Below are positions 8,520 through 17,042 of a DNA stretch of 64,000 nucleotides, one piece after another (the first letter of the stretch is position 1; the number at the start of each line of letters is the position of its first letter). The notes under the pieces are model-generated. The model was not told the DNA's origin. It did no database searches and was given only the letters and a program-made list of their open reading frames with translations. Both the position numbers and the translations under genes were made by a program. Source of the stretch: Streptomyces monashensis. Its GTDB lineage: Bacteria > Actinomycetota > Actinomycetes > Streptomycetales > Streptomycetaceae. The DNA is taken from the NCBI RefSeq assembly GCF_001866665.1, contig NZ_MLYO01000089.1:62001-126000 (forward strand). The letters run 5' to 3'.

Positions 8520-8801
8520 ATGCGCGCGCACACCACCCGTATCAAGAGAGTGGCCCTTGTGGTCTGCTCGGCACCGATCCTGGCCCTCGCGGCCGGAGCC
8601 GGAGTCGCCAGCGCAGCCACCAGCTCCGCACCGACCGCGGCCGTCGCGTACGACCACGGTGGCGGTGGCGGCTGGGGCTGGGGCGACGACCACGGCGGCG
8701 GCTGGGGCTGGGGCGACGGCGGCGGCTGGGGTTGGGGAGACCACGGCGGCGGCTGGGGCGACGGCGGTGGCTGGGGCGACGGCGGCGGCTGGGGCTGCTG
8801 A
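8520..8801 (+). CDS. Secreted Gly/Trp-rich GWG-repeat peptide ending in Cys
   Basis: A 93-residue protein with a clear Sec signal (TRIKRVALVV then a hydrophobic core, cleavage near GVASA-A). The mature part of about 62 residues is almost entirely GGGWGWGD/H and GGGWGD repeats and ends in a single Cys. The DNA repeat GGCGGCTGGGGC is in frame throughout. Three imperfect GGGWGWGD units are followed by three GGGWGD units. The start has GGAGAGG about 8 bases upstream. No family is recognised. A glycine-rich, Trp-dense exported chain could stack on polysaccharide, form a wall coat or bind a ligand; the terminal Cys would allow dimers (inference). A strong hairpin follows the stop. Confidence 0.75.
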   Translation: MRAHTTRIKRVALVVCSAPILALAAGAGVASAATSSAPTAAVAYDHGGGGGWGWGDDHGGGWGWGDGGGWGWGDHGGGWGDGGGWGDGGGWGC

Positions 8802-8845
8802 CCCACCCACAGCGAACTGACCTGACACCCCCGACAGTGAAAGGT

Positions 8846-8880
8846 GGATCCGGGTGCCCGACCCATGGGCACCCGGATCC
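8846..8880 (+). terminator. 14-bp perfect hairpin after the GWG peptide gene
   Basis: GGATCCGGGTGCCC and its exact complement enclose a 7-base loop, 44 bases after the stop. There is no T-run, as is common in Streptomyces. Confidence 0.7.
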
Positions 8881-8930
8881 CTGTGACCAGCCGGTTCCAC
8901 GGGGCCGGCGGCCGTGGAGGCGGTGACCGG

Positions 8931-10196
8931 ATGAGGATCGTCTGCGTGGGCGGAGGCCCGGCCGGGCTGTACTTCTCGATCTCGGCGAAGCTGCGGGACG
9001 CCGGGCACGAGATCACCGTGATCGAGCGCGACCCGCCCGAGGCCACCTACGGCTGGGGCGTCGTGTACTGGGACGACCTGCTGGACATCCTGCACGCCAA
9101 CGACCCCGAGAGCGCCCGCGCGATCAGCGCCGGCTCGGTGCTCTGGCAGGCGCAGGAGATCCAGGTGCACGGCGGCGGGCACGACGGTACGGCGTACTTC
9201 GGGGGCTACGGCTACAGCATGGGCCGCGCCGCGCTGCTGGAGATACTGGCCCGGCGCGCACGCTCCCTCGGTGTGGACGTACGGCACGGGGAGCGCCTCG
9301 CCGACCCCGCCGACCTGCCCGAGGCCGATCTGATCCTGGCCGCCGACGGGGCGGGCAGCCGGATCCGGCAGAGCCGCGCGGAACGCTTCGGCACGAAGAC
9401 GGAGACCGGCCGCAACCCCTACATCTGGCTCGGCACGGACCGGCAGTTCGACAGCTTCGTGTTCTGCTTCGAGAAGACCGGGGCCGGCTGGATCTGGTTC
9501 CACGCCTATCCGTCGATCCGGGGCATCAGCACCTGCATCGTGGAGTGCTCCCCGGAGACCTGGCAGGGCCTCGGCCTGGACTCCATGGAGCCGGAGGAGG
9601 CCGTACCGCTGCTGGAGAAGATCTTCCACCGGGCGCTCGACGGCCACTCCCTGATCAGCCGGTCGCGCGGCGCCCCGGCGCTGTGGCAGCGCTTCACGCA
9701 CCTGCGCAACGAGACCTGGGTCGACGGCACCGAGCCCCGGCGCCCCGTCGTCCTGGCCGGCGACGCCGCGCACACCACCCACTTCACGCTCGGCTCCGGC
9801 ACCCGGCTGGCGATGATCGACGGGATCGTGCTGGCCCACAGCCTCGCGCACCACGCGGACCTCCGGGCGGCGCTGCGGGCGTACGACGAGCACCGCCGCG
9901 CGGAACTGCACCCCGTGCAGGCCGGCGCGCGCTCGAGCATGGCCTGGTTCGAGCGCCTCGACGACTACCTGGAGCGCGACCCGGTCTCCTTCGCCTACGC
10001 CATGGCCGTCCGCACCGGCCGTCAGTCCCCCTGGCGCTACCAGGCCCACCTGGCCAACCAGATCCCCGCCCTGCGCAAGGCCCGCCTGGCCTACGACACG
10101 GGCCGCCGCTGGTACCGGGACCGCAGAAGGGGCGGAACACCGCTGCCCCTGCTGGGCCGCTCCCTCCCGTCCGGGGCACCCCCGAAGACCCCCTGA
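8931..10196 (+). CDS. FAD-dependent aromatic monooxygenase
   Basis: A group A flavoprotein hydroxylase of 421 residues. It has an N-terminal dinucleotide fold (VCVGGGPAGLYFSI), a middle DG motif (LAADGAGSRIR) and the FAD ribityl motif GDAAHTTHF. The closest recalled relatives are salicylyl-CoA 5-hydroxylase/anthraniloyl-CoA-type hydroxylases, which share the early YGWGVVYWDDLL and the long C-terminal tail. The substrate is uncertain. GGAGG lies 10 bases before the ATG. It stands alone; upstream is the GWG-peptide terminator and downstream is a bidirectional hairpin shared with the convergent lacI-type gene. Confidence 0.82.
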   Translation: MRIVCVGGGPAGLYFSISAKLRDAGHEITVIERDPPEATYGWGVVYWDDLLDILHANDPESARAISAGSVLWQAQEIQVHGGGHDGTAYFGGYGYSMGRAALLEILARRARSLGVDVRHGERLADPADLPEADLILAADGAGSRIRQSRAERFGTKTETGRNPYIWLGTDRQFDSFVFCFEKTGAGWIWFHAYPSIRGISTCIVECSPETWQGLGLDSMEPEEAVPLLEKIFHRALDGHSLISRSRGAPALWQRFTHLRNETWVDGTEPRRPVVLAGDAAHTTHFTLGSGTRLAMIDGIVLAHSLAHHADLRAALRAYDEHRRAELHPVQAGARSSMAWFERLDDYLERDPVSFAYAMAVRTGRQSPWRYQAHLANQIPALRKARLAYDTGRRWYRDRRRGGTPLPLLGRSLPSGAPPKTP

Positions 10197-10254
10197 CCCT
10201 TTCCGCGATGCCGCCGGGGGCGGCCACTCGCGCCCCTGGCCGCGCTTTCGGCAA

Positions 10255-10280
10255 GGGCGACGGCACCGCTGCCGTCGCCC
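10255..10280. terminator. Bidirectional hairpin between convergent genes
   Basis: GGGCGACGGCA and its perfect complement flank a CCGC loop, between the monooxygenase stop and the regulator stop. Confidence 0.65.
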
Positions 10281-10287
10281 GGCTCCC

Positions 10288-11337
10288 TCACGCCCGGGGT
10301 GTTCCCGAGGACCCCCTGACCATCAGCTCCCCGCGGACGGTGGCGATGTCGCCGGGCGGCGGTTCCTCGCGTCCCATGGCGATCCGGCCGGCCCGGGCGC
10401 CCGCGTCCGCCAGCGGCAGTCGCACCGTCGTCAGCGACGGCACCGCGTCGATGCTGAACGGCAGGTCGTCGAAGCCGGCCACCGACACGTCCTCCGGAAT
10501 CCGCAGCCCGGACTCCCGCAGCGCCGCGCACGCGCCGAGCGCGACGGAGTCGTTCGCGGCGACGATCCCCGTCAGCCCCGGTTCCCGCCGCAGCAGCTCC
10601 AGCGTGGCCTCGTACCCGGACCGGCGGTCGTAATGGCCGTACACCGTCCAGCGCGGATCCTCCTCGACCCCCGCCGCCGCCAGCGCCTCCCGGTGACCCT
10701 CCAGCCGGTGCCGCGTCGTGGTCCGCTCCTCGGGGCCGGCGATGTAACCGAGCCGGCGATGCCCGAGCCCGAGCAGGTGCTCGGTCAGCCGGCGCGCACC
10801 CCCGCGGTTGTCGAACGTCAGGGCCACCGCCCCGGTGCCCGCTGCCTGCGGCCGCCCGCACAGCACCACGCGCGTCCCGGCCTCCGTCAGCTTGCGCAGC
10901 TTCGCCGCGACCGCCGCCGCGTGCGGCGCGTCCTCCACGGCGCCGCCGGTCAGCACCACGGCCGCCGCCCGCTGGCGCTGCAGCAGGGTCAGATACGTCA
11001 GTTCACGCTCGGGCGACCCGCCCGTGTTGCACACGACCGCCAGCCGCTCACCGCCCGCCCGGCCCCCGCCCGTGCCCCCGATCTCGGCCTGGATGGCGGA
11101 CGCCATGATCCCGAAGAAGGGGTCGGCGATGTCGTTCACCAGGATCCCGACCAGGTCGGAGGTGGCGGCGGCCAGCGAGCTCGCCGGGCCGTTGAGGACG
11201 TAGTCCAGCTCGTCCACCGCCCGGAGCACCCGCTCGCGTGTGGAGGCGGCCACCGGGTAGTTGCCGTTCAGTACGCGCGACACCGTCGCGGGGGAGACCT
11301 GGGCGCGGGCCGCCACATCCGCCAGGGTCACCGTCAT
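10288..11337 (-). CDS. LacI-family transcriptional regulator
   Basis: A 349-residue regulator. The N-terminal HTH TLADVAARAQVSPATVSRVLNG is followed by a hinge (residues 45-60) and a periplasmic-binding-protein-like effector domain ending in AANDSVALGA and VAGFDDLPF. It is divergent from the three-gene sugar operon, with an AAAGCGCTTG-type palindrome in between, so it very likely represses that operon and responds to its sugar or sugar acid. GGAGG lies about 7 bases before the ATG. Confidence 0.9.
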   Translation of the reverse strand: MTVTLADVAARAQVSPATVSRVLNGNYPVAASTRERVLRAVDELDYVLNGPASSLAAATSDLVGILVNDIADPFFGIMASAIQAEIGGTGGGRAGGERLAVVCNTGGSPERELTYLTLLQRQRAAAVVLTGGAVEDAPHAAAVAAKLRKLTEAGTRVVLCGRPQAAGTGAVALTFDNRGGARRLTEHLLGLGHRRLGYIAGPEERTTTRHRLEGHREALAAAGVEEDPRWTVYGHYDRRSGYEATLELLRREPGLTGIVAANDSVALGACAALRESGLRIPEDVSVAGFDDLPFSIDAVPSLTTVRLPLADAGARAGRIAMGREEPPPGDIATVRGELMVRGSSGTPRA

Positions 11338-11478
11338 GTCGTCGTCCTCCGGTCGTGCGTCGTGTCGTACGCCCTCGTAGACAGCCAGGTCATGCTCGTG
11401 GTTCCGAGCGGACGTCCAGCAGACCTTAAAGCCATCGACCCCGGATGTTCGCCCCCTCGAACAACTCGAAGGGGCAAC

Positions 11479-11493
11479 GGTCTTGTACAGACC
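11479..11493. repeat. Inverted repeat GGTCT-N5-AGACC
   Basis: A perfect 5-bp arm inverted repeat between the regulator and the sugar operon. The arms equal half-sites of the GntR regulator DasR, but DasR sites have no 5-base spacer, so another binding protein or chance is more likely. Confidence 0.3.
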
Positions 11494-11523
11494 ACTGTTC
11501 AGAGGCTAGCTTCTCAGTGGATA

Positions 11524-11536
11524 GAAAGCGCTTGCT
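11524..11536. promoter_or_regulatory. LacI-type operator (AAGCGCTT core)
   Basis: GAAAGCGCTTGCT has the central CG palindrome typical of LacI-family operators and lies 25 bases before the start of the dehydrogenase gene, divergent from the LacI-family gene. Confidence 0.65.
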
Positions 11537-11560
11537 GCGAGTGTTGTAGAGGGGACTCAC

Positions 11561-12712
11561 GTGACACGCAAGACGGTGCGCATCGCCATGAACGGCGTGA
11601 CCGGACGCATGGGCTACCGCCAGCACCTCGTCCGGTCGATCCTCGCCCTGCGCGAGCAGGGCGGCCTCGACCTGGGCGACGGCACCGTGCTGTGGCCGGA
11701 GCCGATCCTGCTCGGCCGCCGTGAACACGCGCTCCGGGAGATCGCCGGGCGTCACGGGCTGGACGAGATCTCGACGGACGTCGACGCGGTGCTGGCGGAT
11801 CCGTCGGTGGACATCTACTTCGACGCCCAGGTCACCTCCGCCCGGGAGGAGTCCGTCAAGAAGGCGATCGCCGCCGGGAAGCACGTCTACACCGAGAAGC
11901 CGACCGCCACCGGCCTGGCGGGCGCCCTCGAACTCGCCCGGCTCGCCCACGACAAGGGCATCAAGCACGGCGTCGTCCAGGACAAGATCTTCCTGCCGGG
12001 CCTGCTCAAGCTGAAGCGCCTGGTCGACGGCGGCTTCTTCGGCCGGATCCTGTCCGTGCGAGGCGAGTTCGGCTACTGGGTCTTCGAGGGCGACTGGCAG
12101 CCGGCCCAGCGCCCGTCCTGGAACTACCGTGCCGAGGACGGCGGCGGCATCGTCGTCGACATGTTCCCGCACTGGGAGTACGTCCTGCACGAGCTGTTCG
12201 GCCGGGTGACCTCCGTCCAGGCCCTCGCCACCACCCACATCCCGCAGCGCTGGGACGAGAACGGCAAGCCCTACGACGCGACGGCGGACGACGCGGCCTA
12301 CGGCGTCTTCGAACTCGACGGCGGCGCGATCGCCCAGATCAACTCCTCCTGGGCGGTCCGGGTCAACCGCGACGAACTCGTCGAGTTCCAGGTCGACGGC
12401 ACCGAGGGCTCGGCGGTCGCGGGCCTGCGCAACTGCCGTGTCCAGCACCGCGGTTCGACTCCCAAGCCGGTCTGGAACCCCGACCTCCCCGCCACCGAGG
12501 TCTTCCGCGACCAGTGGCAGGAGGTGCCGGACAACGGGGACTTCGACAACGGCTTCAAGGCCCAGTGGGAGCTGTTCCTCAGGCACGTCCACGCCGACGC
12601 GCCGTACCACTGGGACCTGCTGGCCGGCGCCCGGGGCGTACAGCTCGCCGAACTGGGCCTGAGGTCCTCCGCCGAGGGCCGCCGCCTCGACGTGCCGGAG
12701 ATCGCCCTGTGA
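11561..12712 (+). CDS. Gfo/Idh/MocA-family NAD(P)-dependent sugar dehydrogenase
   Basis: A 383-residue oxidoreductase acting on a sugar or sugar derivative. The Rossmann part reads RIAMNGVTGRMGY, then the family motif EKPTA (residues 108-112) with its Lys. The C-terminal substrate domain contains GGGIVVDMFPHWEYVLHELFG, with the family catalytic His region. It is longer than typical 340-residue members. First gene of an operon: its stop overlaps the next GTG by 4 bases. Likely repressed by the divergent LacI protein. In related clusters such enzymes make a keto-sugar that barrel enzymes then rearrange or cleave (inference). Confidence 0.85.
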   Translation: MTRKTVRIAMNGVTGRMGYRQHLVRSILALREQGGLDLGDGTVLWPEPILLGRREHALREIAGRHGLDEISTDVDAVLADPSVDIYFDAQVTSAREESVKKAIAAGKHVYTEKPTATGLAGALELARLAHDKGIKHGVVQDKIFLPGLLKLKRLVDGGFFGRILSVRGEFGYWVFEGDWQPAQRPSWNYRAEDGGGIVVDMFPHWEYVLHELFGRVTSVQALATTHIPQRWDENGKPYDATADDAAYGVFELDGGAIAQINSSWAVRVNRDELVEFQVDGTEGSAVAGLRNCRVQHRGSTPKPVWNPDLPATEVFRDQWQEVPDNGDFDNGFKAQWELFLRHVHADAPYHWDLLAGARGVQLAELGLRSSAEGRRLDVPEIAL

Positions 12713-13860
12713 CCATCCGACTCCCTTCCGCAGACGGCGTGTTGCGGACGTACGAGCCCCGCAGCGAACCGCTTGCCGTGTCCCCGGGCGCACCCTTCAC
12801 CTCCCGTACGGTCTTCTCGGCGGCGCACGTCGTCGCCGACCCGTACGCCGACGTCTCGCCCGACTCGCCGGCCGCCGTCGACTGGGACGCCACCCTCGCC
12901 TTCCGCCGGCACCTGTGGTCGCACGGACTCGGGGTGGCCGAGGCGATGGACACGGCCCAGCGCGGCATGGGCCTGGACTGGGCGGGCGCGGCCGAGCTGA
13001 TCCGGCGCAGCGCGGCCGAGGCGAGGGCGGTGGGCGGCCGGATCGCCTGCGGGGTCGGCACCGACCAGATCGCCGGCGGGTCACTCGTGGAGATCCGCGC
13101 GGCCTACGAGGAGCAGCTCGCGGTCGCGGAGGAGTCGGGCGCCCAGGCGATCCTGATGGCCTCGCGCGCCCTGGCCGCCGCGGCCACCGGCCCGGACGAC
13201 TACCTGGAGATCTACGGCCACCTGCTGCGCCAGTGCGCCGAGCCGGTGATCCTGCACTGGCTGGGCCCGATGTTCGACCCGGCGCTGGAGGGCTACTGGG
13301 GCTCGGCCGGCCTGGACGCGGCGACCGACACCTTCCTGGAGGTCATCGCCGCGCACCCGGACAAGGTCGACGGCATCAAGGTGTCGCTCCTGGACGCGCG
13401 GCGCGAGACCGACCTGCGCCGCCGCCTCCCGCGCGGGGTCCGCTGCTACACCGGCGACGACTTCCACTACCCCGAGCTGATCGCGGGCGACGAGCAGGGC
13501 TTCAGCCATGCCCTGCTCGGCGTCTTCGACCCGCTGGGCCCGCTGGCGGCACAGGCGGTCCGGGTGCTGGACACCGGGGACACGGCCGGTTTCCGGGCGC
13601 TGCTGGACCCCACGGTCGCCCTGTCCCGCCACCTCTTCCAGGCCCCCACCCGCTTCTACAAGGCCGGTGTGGTCCTGCTGGCCTGGCTCGCGGGCCACCA
13701 GGCGCACTTCACGATGGTCGGCGGCCTCCAGTCGGCCCGCTCCCTCCCGCACCTCGCCCGCGCCTACGAACTCGCCGACGGCCTCGGCCTGTTCCCGGAC
13801 CCGAAGCTCGCCGAGGAGCGGATGAAGAACCTGCTGTCCCTGTACGGGGTGAACCAGTGA
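12709..13860 (+). CDS. DUF993 / dihydrodipicolinate synthase-like protein
   Basis: A 383-residue protein of the aldolase-like DUF993 family, related to DapA/N-acetylneuraminate lyase barrels. The GTG start overlaps the previous stop as GTGA. The barrel region has GRIACGVGTDQI, EPVILHWLGPMFDP and DGIKVSLLD, where a Schiff-base Lys could sit in GIKVSL. The reaction is not established for this family. The neighbours suggest cleavage or dehydration of an oxidised sugar acid. Translational coupling to both neighbours implies a fixed stoichiometry. Confidence 0.8.
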   Translation: MTIRLPSADGVLRTYEPRSEPLAVSPGAPFTSRTVFSAAHVVADPYADVSPDSPAAVDWDATLAFRRHLWSHGLGVAEAMDTAQRGMGLDWAGAAELIRRSAAEARAVGGRIACGVGTDQIAGGSLVEIRAAYEEQLAVAEESGAQAILMASRALAAAATGPDDYLEIYGHLLRQCAEPVILHWLGPMFDPALEGYWGSAGLDAATDTFLEVIAAHPDKVDGIKVSLLDARRETDLRRRLPRGVRCYTGDDFHYPELIAGDEQGFSHALLGVFDPLGPLAAQAVRVLDTGDTAGFRALLDPTVALSRHLFQAPTRFYKAGVVLLAWLAGHQAHFTMVGGLQSARSLPHLARAYELADGLGLFPDPKLAEERMKNLLSLYGVNQ

Positions 13861-14687
13861 CCGATCTCGCACGCTTCAGCATCAACCAGATGACAGTGAA
13901 ACAACTGTCACTGCCGGAACTGGTCTCCGCCTGCGGGGAGTTCGGTATCGGGCAGGTGGGCCTGTGGCGGGAGCCGGTCCAGTCGTACGGCGTCGAGGCG
14001 ACGGCAGAGCTGATCCGCGACGCCGGCCTGACGGTGACGACGCTCTGCCGGGGCGGATTCTTCACGGCGATCGCCCCGGAGGCACGTGCGTCGGCCCTGG
14101 CCGACAACCGCCGCGCGATCGAGGAAGCGGCCACCCTCGGAACGGACACCCTGGTCCTGGTCTCGGGCGGCCTGCCCACCGGTTCGAAGGACCTGAACGG
14201 GGCCCGGGAGCGCATCGCCGACGCGTTGACCGAACTGGCCCCCTACGCCGAGCAGCACGGCGTACGCCTGGCCGTCGAGCCCCTGCACCCGATGTACGCC
14301 TCCGACCGCTGTGTCGTCTCGACCCTGGCCCAGGCCCTGGACCTGGCCGAGCGCTTCCCCGCGCACCAGGTCGGGGTGGCCGTGGACACGTACCACATCT
14401 GGTGGGACGACCAGGCGCCCGCGCAGATCGCGCGGGCGGGGGCGGGCGGCCGTATCCACACGTTCCAACTCGCCGACTGGGTCACCCCGTTGCCGGAGGG
14501 CGTCCTCAACGGCAGGGGCCAGATCGGCGACGGCGCGATCGACATGCGCGAGTGGCGGGGTCATGTGGAGGCGGCCGGCTACACCGGACCGATCGAGGTC
14601 GAGCTCTTCAACGACGCACTGTGGGCCCGGGACGGGCGGGAGGTGCTGGCGGAGACGGTGGAGCGGTTCCGGGCCCTTCGGCGCTGA
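13857..14687 (+). CDS. Sugar phosphate isomerase/epimerase family TIM barrel
   Basis: A 276-residue member of the AP-endonuclease-2-like barrel family (IolE, hydroxypyruvate isomerase, tagatose epimerase relatives). The metal-site residues expected for the family are visible: EPLHPM, DTYHIWWD, FQLADW and the late EVELF Glu. The GTG start overlaps the DUF993 stop by 4 bases, closing a dehydrogenase - aldolase-like - isomerase unit. It is only distantly similar to the other barrel at 6.6-7.4 kb. The substrate is unknown. Confidence 0.83.
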   Translation: MTDLARFSINQMTVKQLSLPELVSACGEFGIGQVGLWREPVQSYGVEATAELIRDAGLTVTTLCRGGFFTAIAPEARASALADNRRAIEEAATLGTDTLVLVSGGLPTGSKDLNGARERIADALTELAPYAEQHGVRLAVEPLHPMYASDRCVVSTLAQALDLAERFPAHQVGVAVDTYHIWWDDQAPAQIARAGAGGRIHTFQLADWVTPLPEGVLNGRGQIGDGAIDMREWRGHVEAAGYTGPIEVELFNDALWARDGREVLAETVERFRALRR

Positions 14688-14705
14688 GGGCGGCGTCCGC
14701 CCGGG

Positions 14706-15146
14706 TCAGGCAAGGCGCAGATCGATCCAGGGAATCGTGTCCCCCGGCAGCAGATACCGCTCGATCTCGACGAATCCGTGCCTGCGGGCGAACCGCAGGC
14801 CGTCCTCGTTGGACGACAGGACGACCGTTTCGATCACTTCGGCGCCCCACTCCCGCGCCCGCGCGAGGCCGCGCGCGTACAGCTCCTCACCGAACCCCTG
14901 GCCACGGTGAGGAGCGAGCACGCGGGCGATCACCGTGGCCGTCGACGTGTCGTCCGAGGGAGGACGCACCGTGCTGCAGCCCACGAGGACGTCGCCGAGG
15001 TACGCGACCTCCAGGTGGTTGCGCTGCGCGCGTTCCCGTATCTCCTCGACGGACAGGAGGTGCGTGGGGATGATCGCGTTGTGGACGTACTGCCAGTCCG
15101 TGAACGTGGCGTCGTCGTGCGGCCGCTGGATGCGAAGGTCGGACAT
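14706..15146 (-). CDS. GNAT N-acetyltransferase
   Basis: A single GNAT domain of 146 residues with the acetyl-CoA loop RVLAPHRGQGFGEELYARGLARA and the closing NEDGLRFARRHGFVEIERY. The start is placed at the ATG giving MSDLRIQRP, where homology-like sequence begins; the upstream 33 codons look non-coding. Substrate unknown. It is convergent with the sugar operon and divergent from the LysR gene. Confidence 0.75.
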   Translation of the reverse strand: MSDLRIQRPHDDATFTDWQYVHNAIIPTHLLSVEEIRERAQRNHLEVAYLGDVLVGCSTVRPPSDDTSTATVIARVLAPHRGQGFGEELYARGLARAREWGAEVIETVVLSSNEDGLRFARRHGFVEIERYLLPGDTIPWIDLRLA

Positions 15147-15370
15147 CGCAGCAGAAGACCCCGGGCGCGCCTCGGACGTCAACCGCCTTTCCCGACGCCT
15201 GACGGGCGCGTCCGGGTATGACCTTGCCGCGCGGACGGGGGACACCTCGGCACCATCGCTCAGGGGAAGTGTGACCGGCGCGGACGCCTCTGGTACGTCC
15301 TCGCGCCCCGGACCGCCGCCGAGGCCCTCCCCGGTGCGGTCGGCCGGGAGGCCGTTGCTTAGCTGGGCAC

Positions 15371-16270
15371 ATGGAACTGCGCCAACTTCGCTATTTCGTG
15401 GCGGTCGCCGAGGAGCTGCACTTCGCCCGTGCCGCCGAACGGCTGCTGATCGCCCAGTCGGCCGTCAGCCAGCAGGTGCGGCGGCTGGAGCGGGAGCTGG
15501 GGACCGACCTCTTCGACCGGTCGCCGCGCCGGGTGCGGCTGACCGAGGCCGGGCAGCGGTTTCTGCCGGCGGCGCGCGAGGTGCTGGCCGCCGAGCAGCG
15601 GGCGCGAGCCGCGGTGGCCGACTACACCGCGGCGCGGGTCGAACGGCTGCGGGTGGGCACCAGCACGGGGATGGGGGACCGGCTGGACCAGGTGCTGGAG
15701 GCGCTGGCCGGGCTCGTCCCCGAGCTGCGGGTGGAGCTGGCCTCCGCCCCCACCGCCGTACGGCTGGAGCAGGTGGCCCGCGGGGAGCTGGACGCCGCCT
15801 TCGTGCGGGGGGTGGAGGAGGGTCCCGACGGGGTCCGGCTGGTCCCGGTGTGGCAGGACCGGCTCCTGGTGGTCCTCGGCGCGCGACACGCCCTCGCCCG
15901 CCGATCGCGGGTGGAGCTGGGCGAGTTGGCCGGTCTGCCGTTGTATCTGACCGCGCGGCGCAACAATCCGCCGCTCGTCGACCTCGTCGTGGGCGCGTGC
16001 CGGGACGCCGGCTTCGAGCCCGTGTCCGGGCCGGCGGCGAGCTCGTTGCAGGACACCCTGGCCGCGCTGGGCGCGGGCAGCCCCGGCTGGAGCGTGGTGT
16101 ACGCCTCGCACGCCGCGCAGCTGGCCACCGGGCGGGTCGCCTTTTTGTCGGCGAGCGACCCCCTCGTCCTGCCGACCGCGCTCGCCGTGCCCCGCACCGC
16201 ACCTGAGGCCCGGGTCGTCTCCCTCCTGGAGGCCTGCCGGGCGATCGGCGCGAGCGATCGCGAAACGTGA
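15371..16270 (+). CDS. LysR-family transcriptional regulator
   Basis: A 299-residue regulator with the usual N-terminal HTH (ELRQLRYFVAVAEELHFARAAERL, then SAVSQQVRRLERELG) and a C-terminal effector domain from about residue 90. LysR proteins usually control adjacent genes. The tautomerase and NTF2-like genes immediately downstream on the same strand, or the divergent acetyltransferase, are the likely targets. Confidence 0.9.
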   Translation: MELRQLRYFVAVAEELHFARAAERLLIAQSAVSQQVRRLERELGTDLFDRSPRRVRLTEAGQRFLPAAREVLAAEQRARAAVADYTAARVERLRVGTSTGMGDRLDQVLEALAGLVPELRVELASAPTAVRLEQVARGELDAAFVRGVEEGPDGVRLVPVWQDRLLVVLGARHALARRSRVELGELAGLPLYLTARRNNPPLVDLVVGACRDAGFEPVSGPAASSLQDTLAALGAGSPGWSVVYASHAAQLATGRVAFLSASDPLVLPTALAVPRTAPEARVVSLLEACRAIGASDRET

Positions 16271-16365
16271 ACGCTGCGTGCGCGGAGTGGCCCTGGGTGC
16301 CGCGCCCCGGATCGGGTGGACTGGGAGCCGAAGCAAGCACCGGCCATCGACTCCAGGAGCTGATC

Positions 16366-16548
16366 ATGCCCATCGTCACCGTCCAGCAGGGCCCCCGCAG
16401 CGTCGAGCTCAAGCGCGAACTCGTCGCCCGCATCACGGACGCCTTCGTGGACGCCTACAAGATCCCCGCCGACACCGTCCAGGTGTGGATCAACGAGACC
16501 CCGGCCGACAGCTGGGGCTCGGCCGGCACCCTCACCGCCGACAAGTAG
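16366..16548 (+). CDS. 4-oxalocrotonate tautomerase-like protein
   Basis: A 60-residue tautomerase of the 4-OT superfamily. After Met removal, the catalytic Pro1 is exposed (MPIVTVQQGPRS), followed by the family core LKRELVARITDAF and VWINETPADSWG with an equivalent of the phenylalanine/arginine pocket. The length is exactly that of the family. AGGAG precedes the ATG by 8 bases. It probably isomerises an enol or dienol in aromatic or unsaturated acid breakdown, or acts on an unknown keto acid. Confidence 0.85.
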   Translation: MPIVTVQQGPRSVELKRELVARITDAFVDAYKIPADTVQVWINETPADSWGSAGTLTADK

Positions 16549-16600
16549 CCACCCGCCCGGCCGCACCACCGCCCCTGCCACGAGAGGAACCCACGCCGTC

Positions 16601-17026
16601 ATGACCACCACCGACCGCACCGAGCCCGACGCGCCCAGGGGCGTGGTGCTGCGCTACTTCGAGGCGCTCGCCGCCGGGGACCAGGAGACCGTCCGGAACA
16701 GCTGGGCCGAGGACGGCAGTTGCTGGTACGGCGGCGACCTGCCCATCTCCGGCACCTGGCAGGGCCGGGACCAGGTGATCGACGGCTTCCTGGCGACCGC
16801 CTTCGCCCACCTGGACCCCGACCGCGAGATCGGCCTGAAGGTCACCAACGTCTTCGGCGAGGGCGAGCAGGTGCTCGTCGAGTGGGACTCCTGGGCGACC
16901 GGCAGGACCGGCAGGGCCTACCACGAGCACAACATCGGCGTCTTCACCGTCCGCGCCGGAAAGATCGTCACCATGCGCGAGTACGCCGACACCCAGCACT
17001 GGGAGCGGGCGCTCGTCGCCCCGTAG
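16601..17026 (+). CDS. NTF2-like (SnoaL/ketosteroid isomerase fold) protein
   Basis: A 141-residue single-domain protein with the NTF2-like cone fold signature: VVLRYFEALAAGDQETVRNSWAEDG at the start, GRDQVIDGF in the middle and EHNIGVFTVRAGKIVTMREYADT at the end. Members are isomerases, cyclases or small-molecule binders. With the tautomerase and LysR gene it may form a small catabolic unit; the substrate is unknown. Confidence 0.8.
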   Translation: MTTTDRTEPDAPRGVVLRYFEALAAGDQETVRNSWAEDGSCWYGGDLPISGTWQGRDQVIDGFLATAFAHLDPDREIGLKVTNVFGEGEQVLVEWDSWATGRTGRAYHEHNIGVFTVRAGKIVTMREYADTQHWERALVAP

Positions 17027-17042
17027 GCGAGTACGACAGGGC

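Noticed and set aside
8655..8800. CRISPR-like array suggested by repeated GGCGGCTGGGGC
   Set aside because: The repeats are in frame within a signal-peptide-bearing gene, have no unique spacers and differ in length; they encode GGGWG units.
11479..11493. DasR (GlcNAc regulator) binding site
   Set aside because: The GGTCT/AGACC arms match DasR half-sites, but a 5-base spacer separates them, whereas real sites are contiguous.
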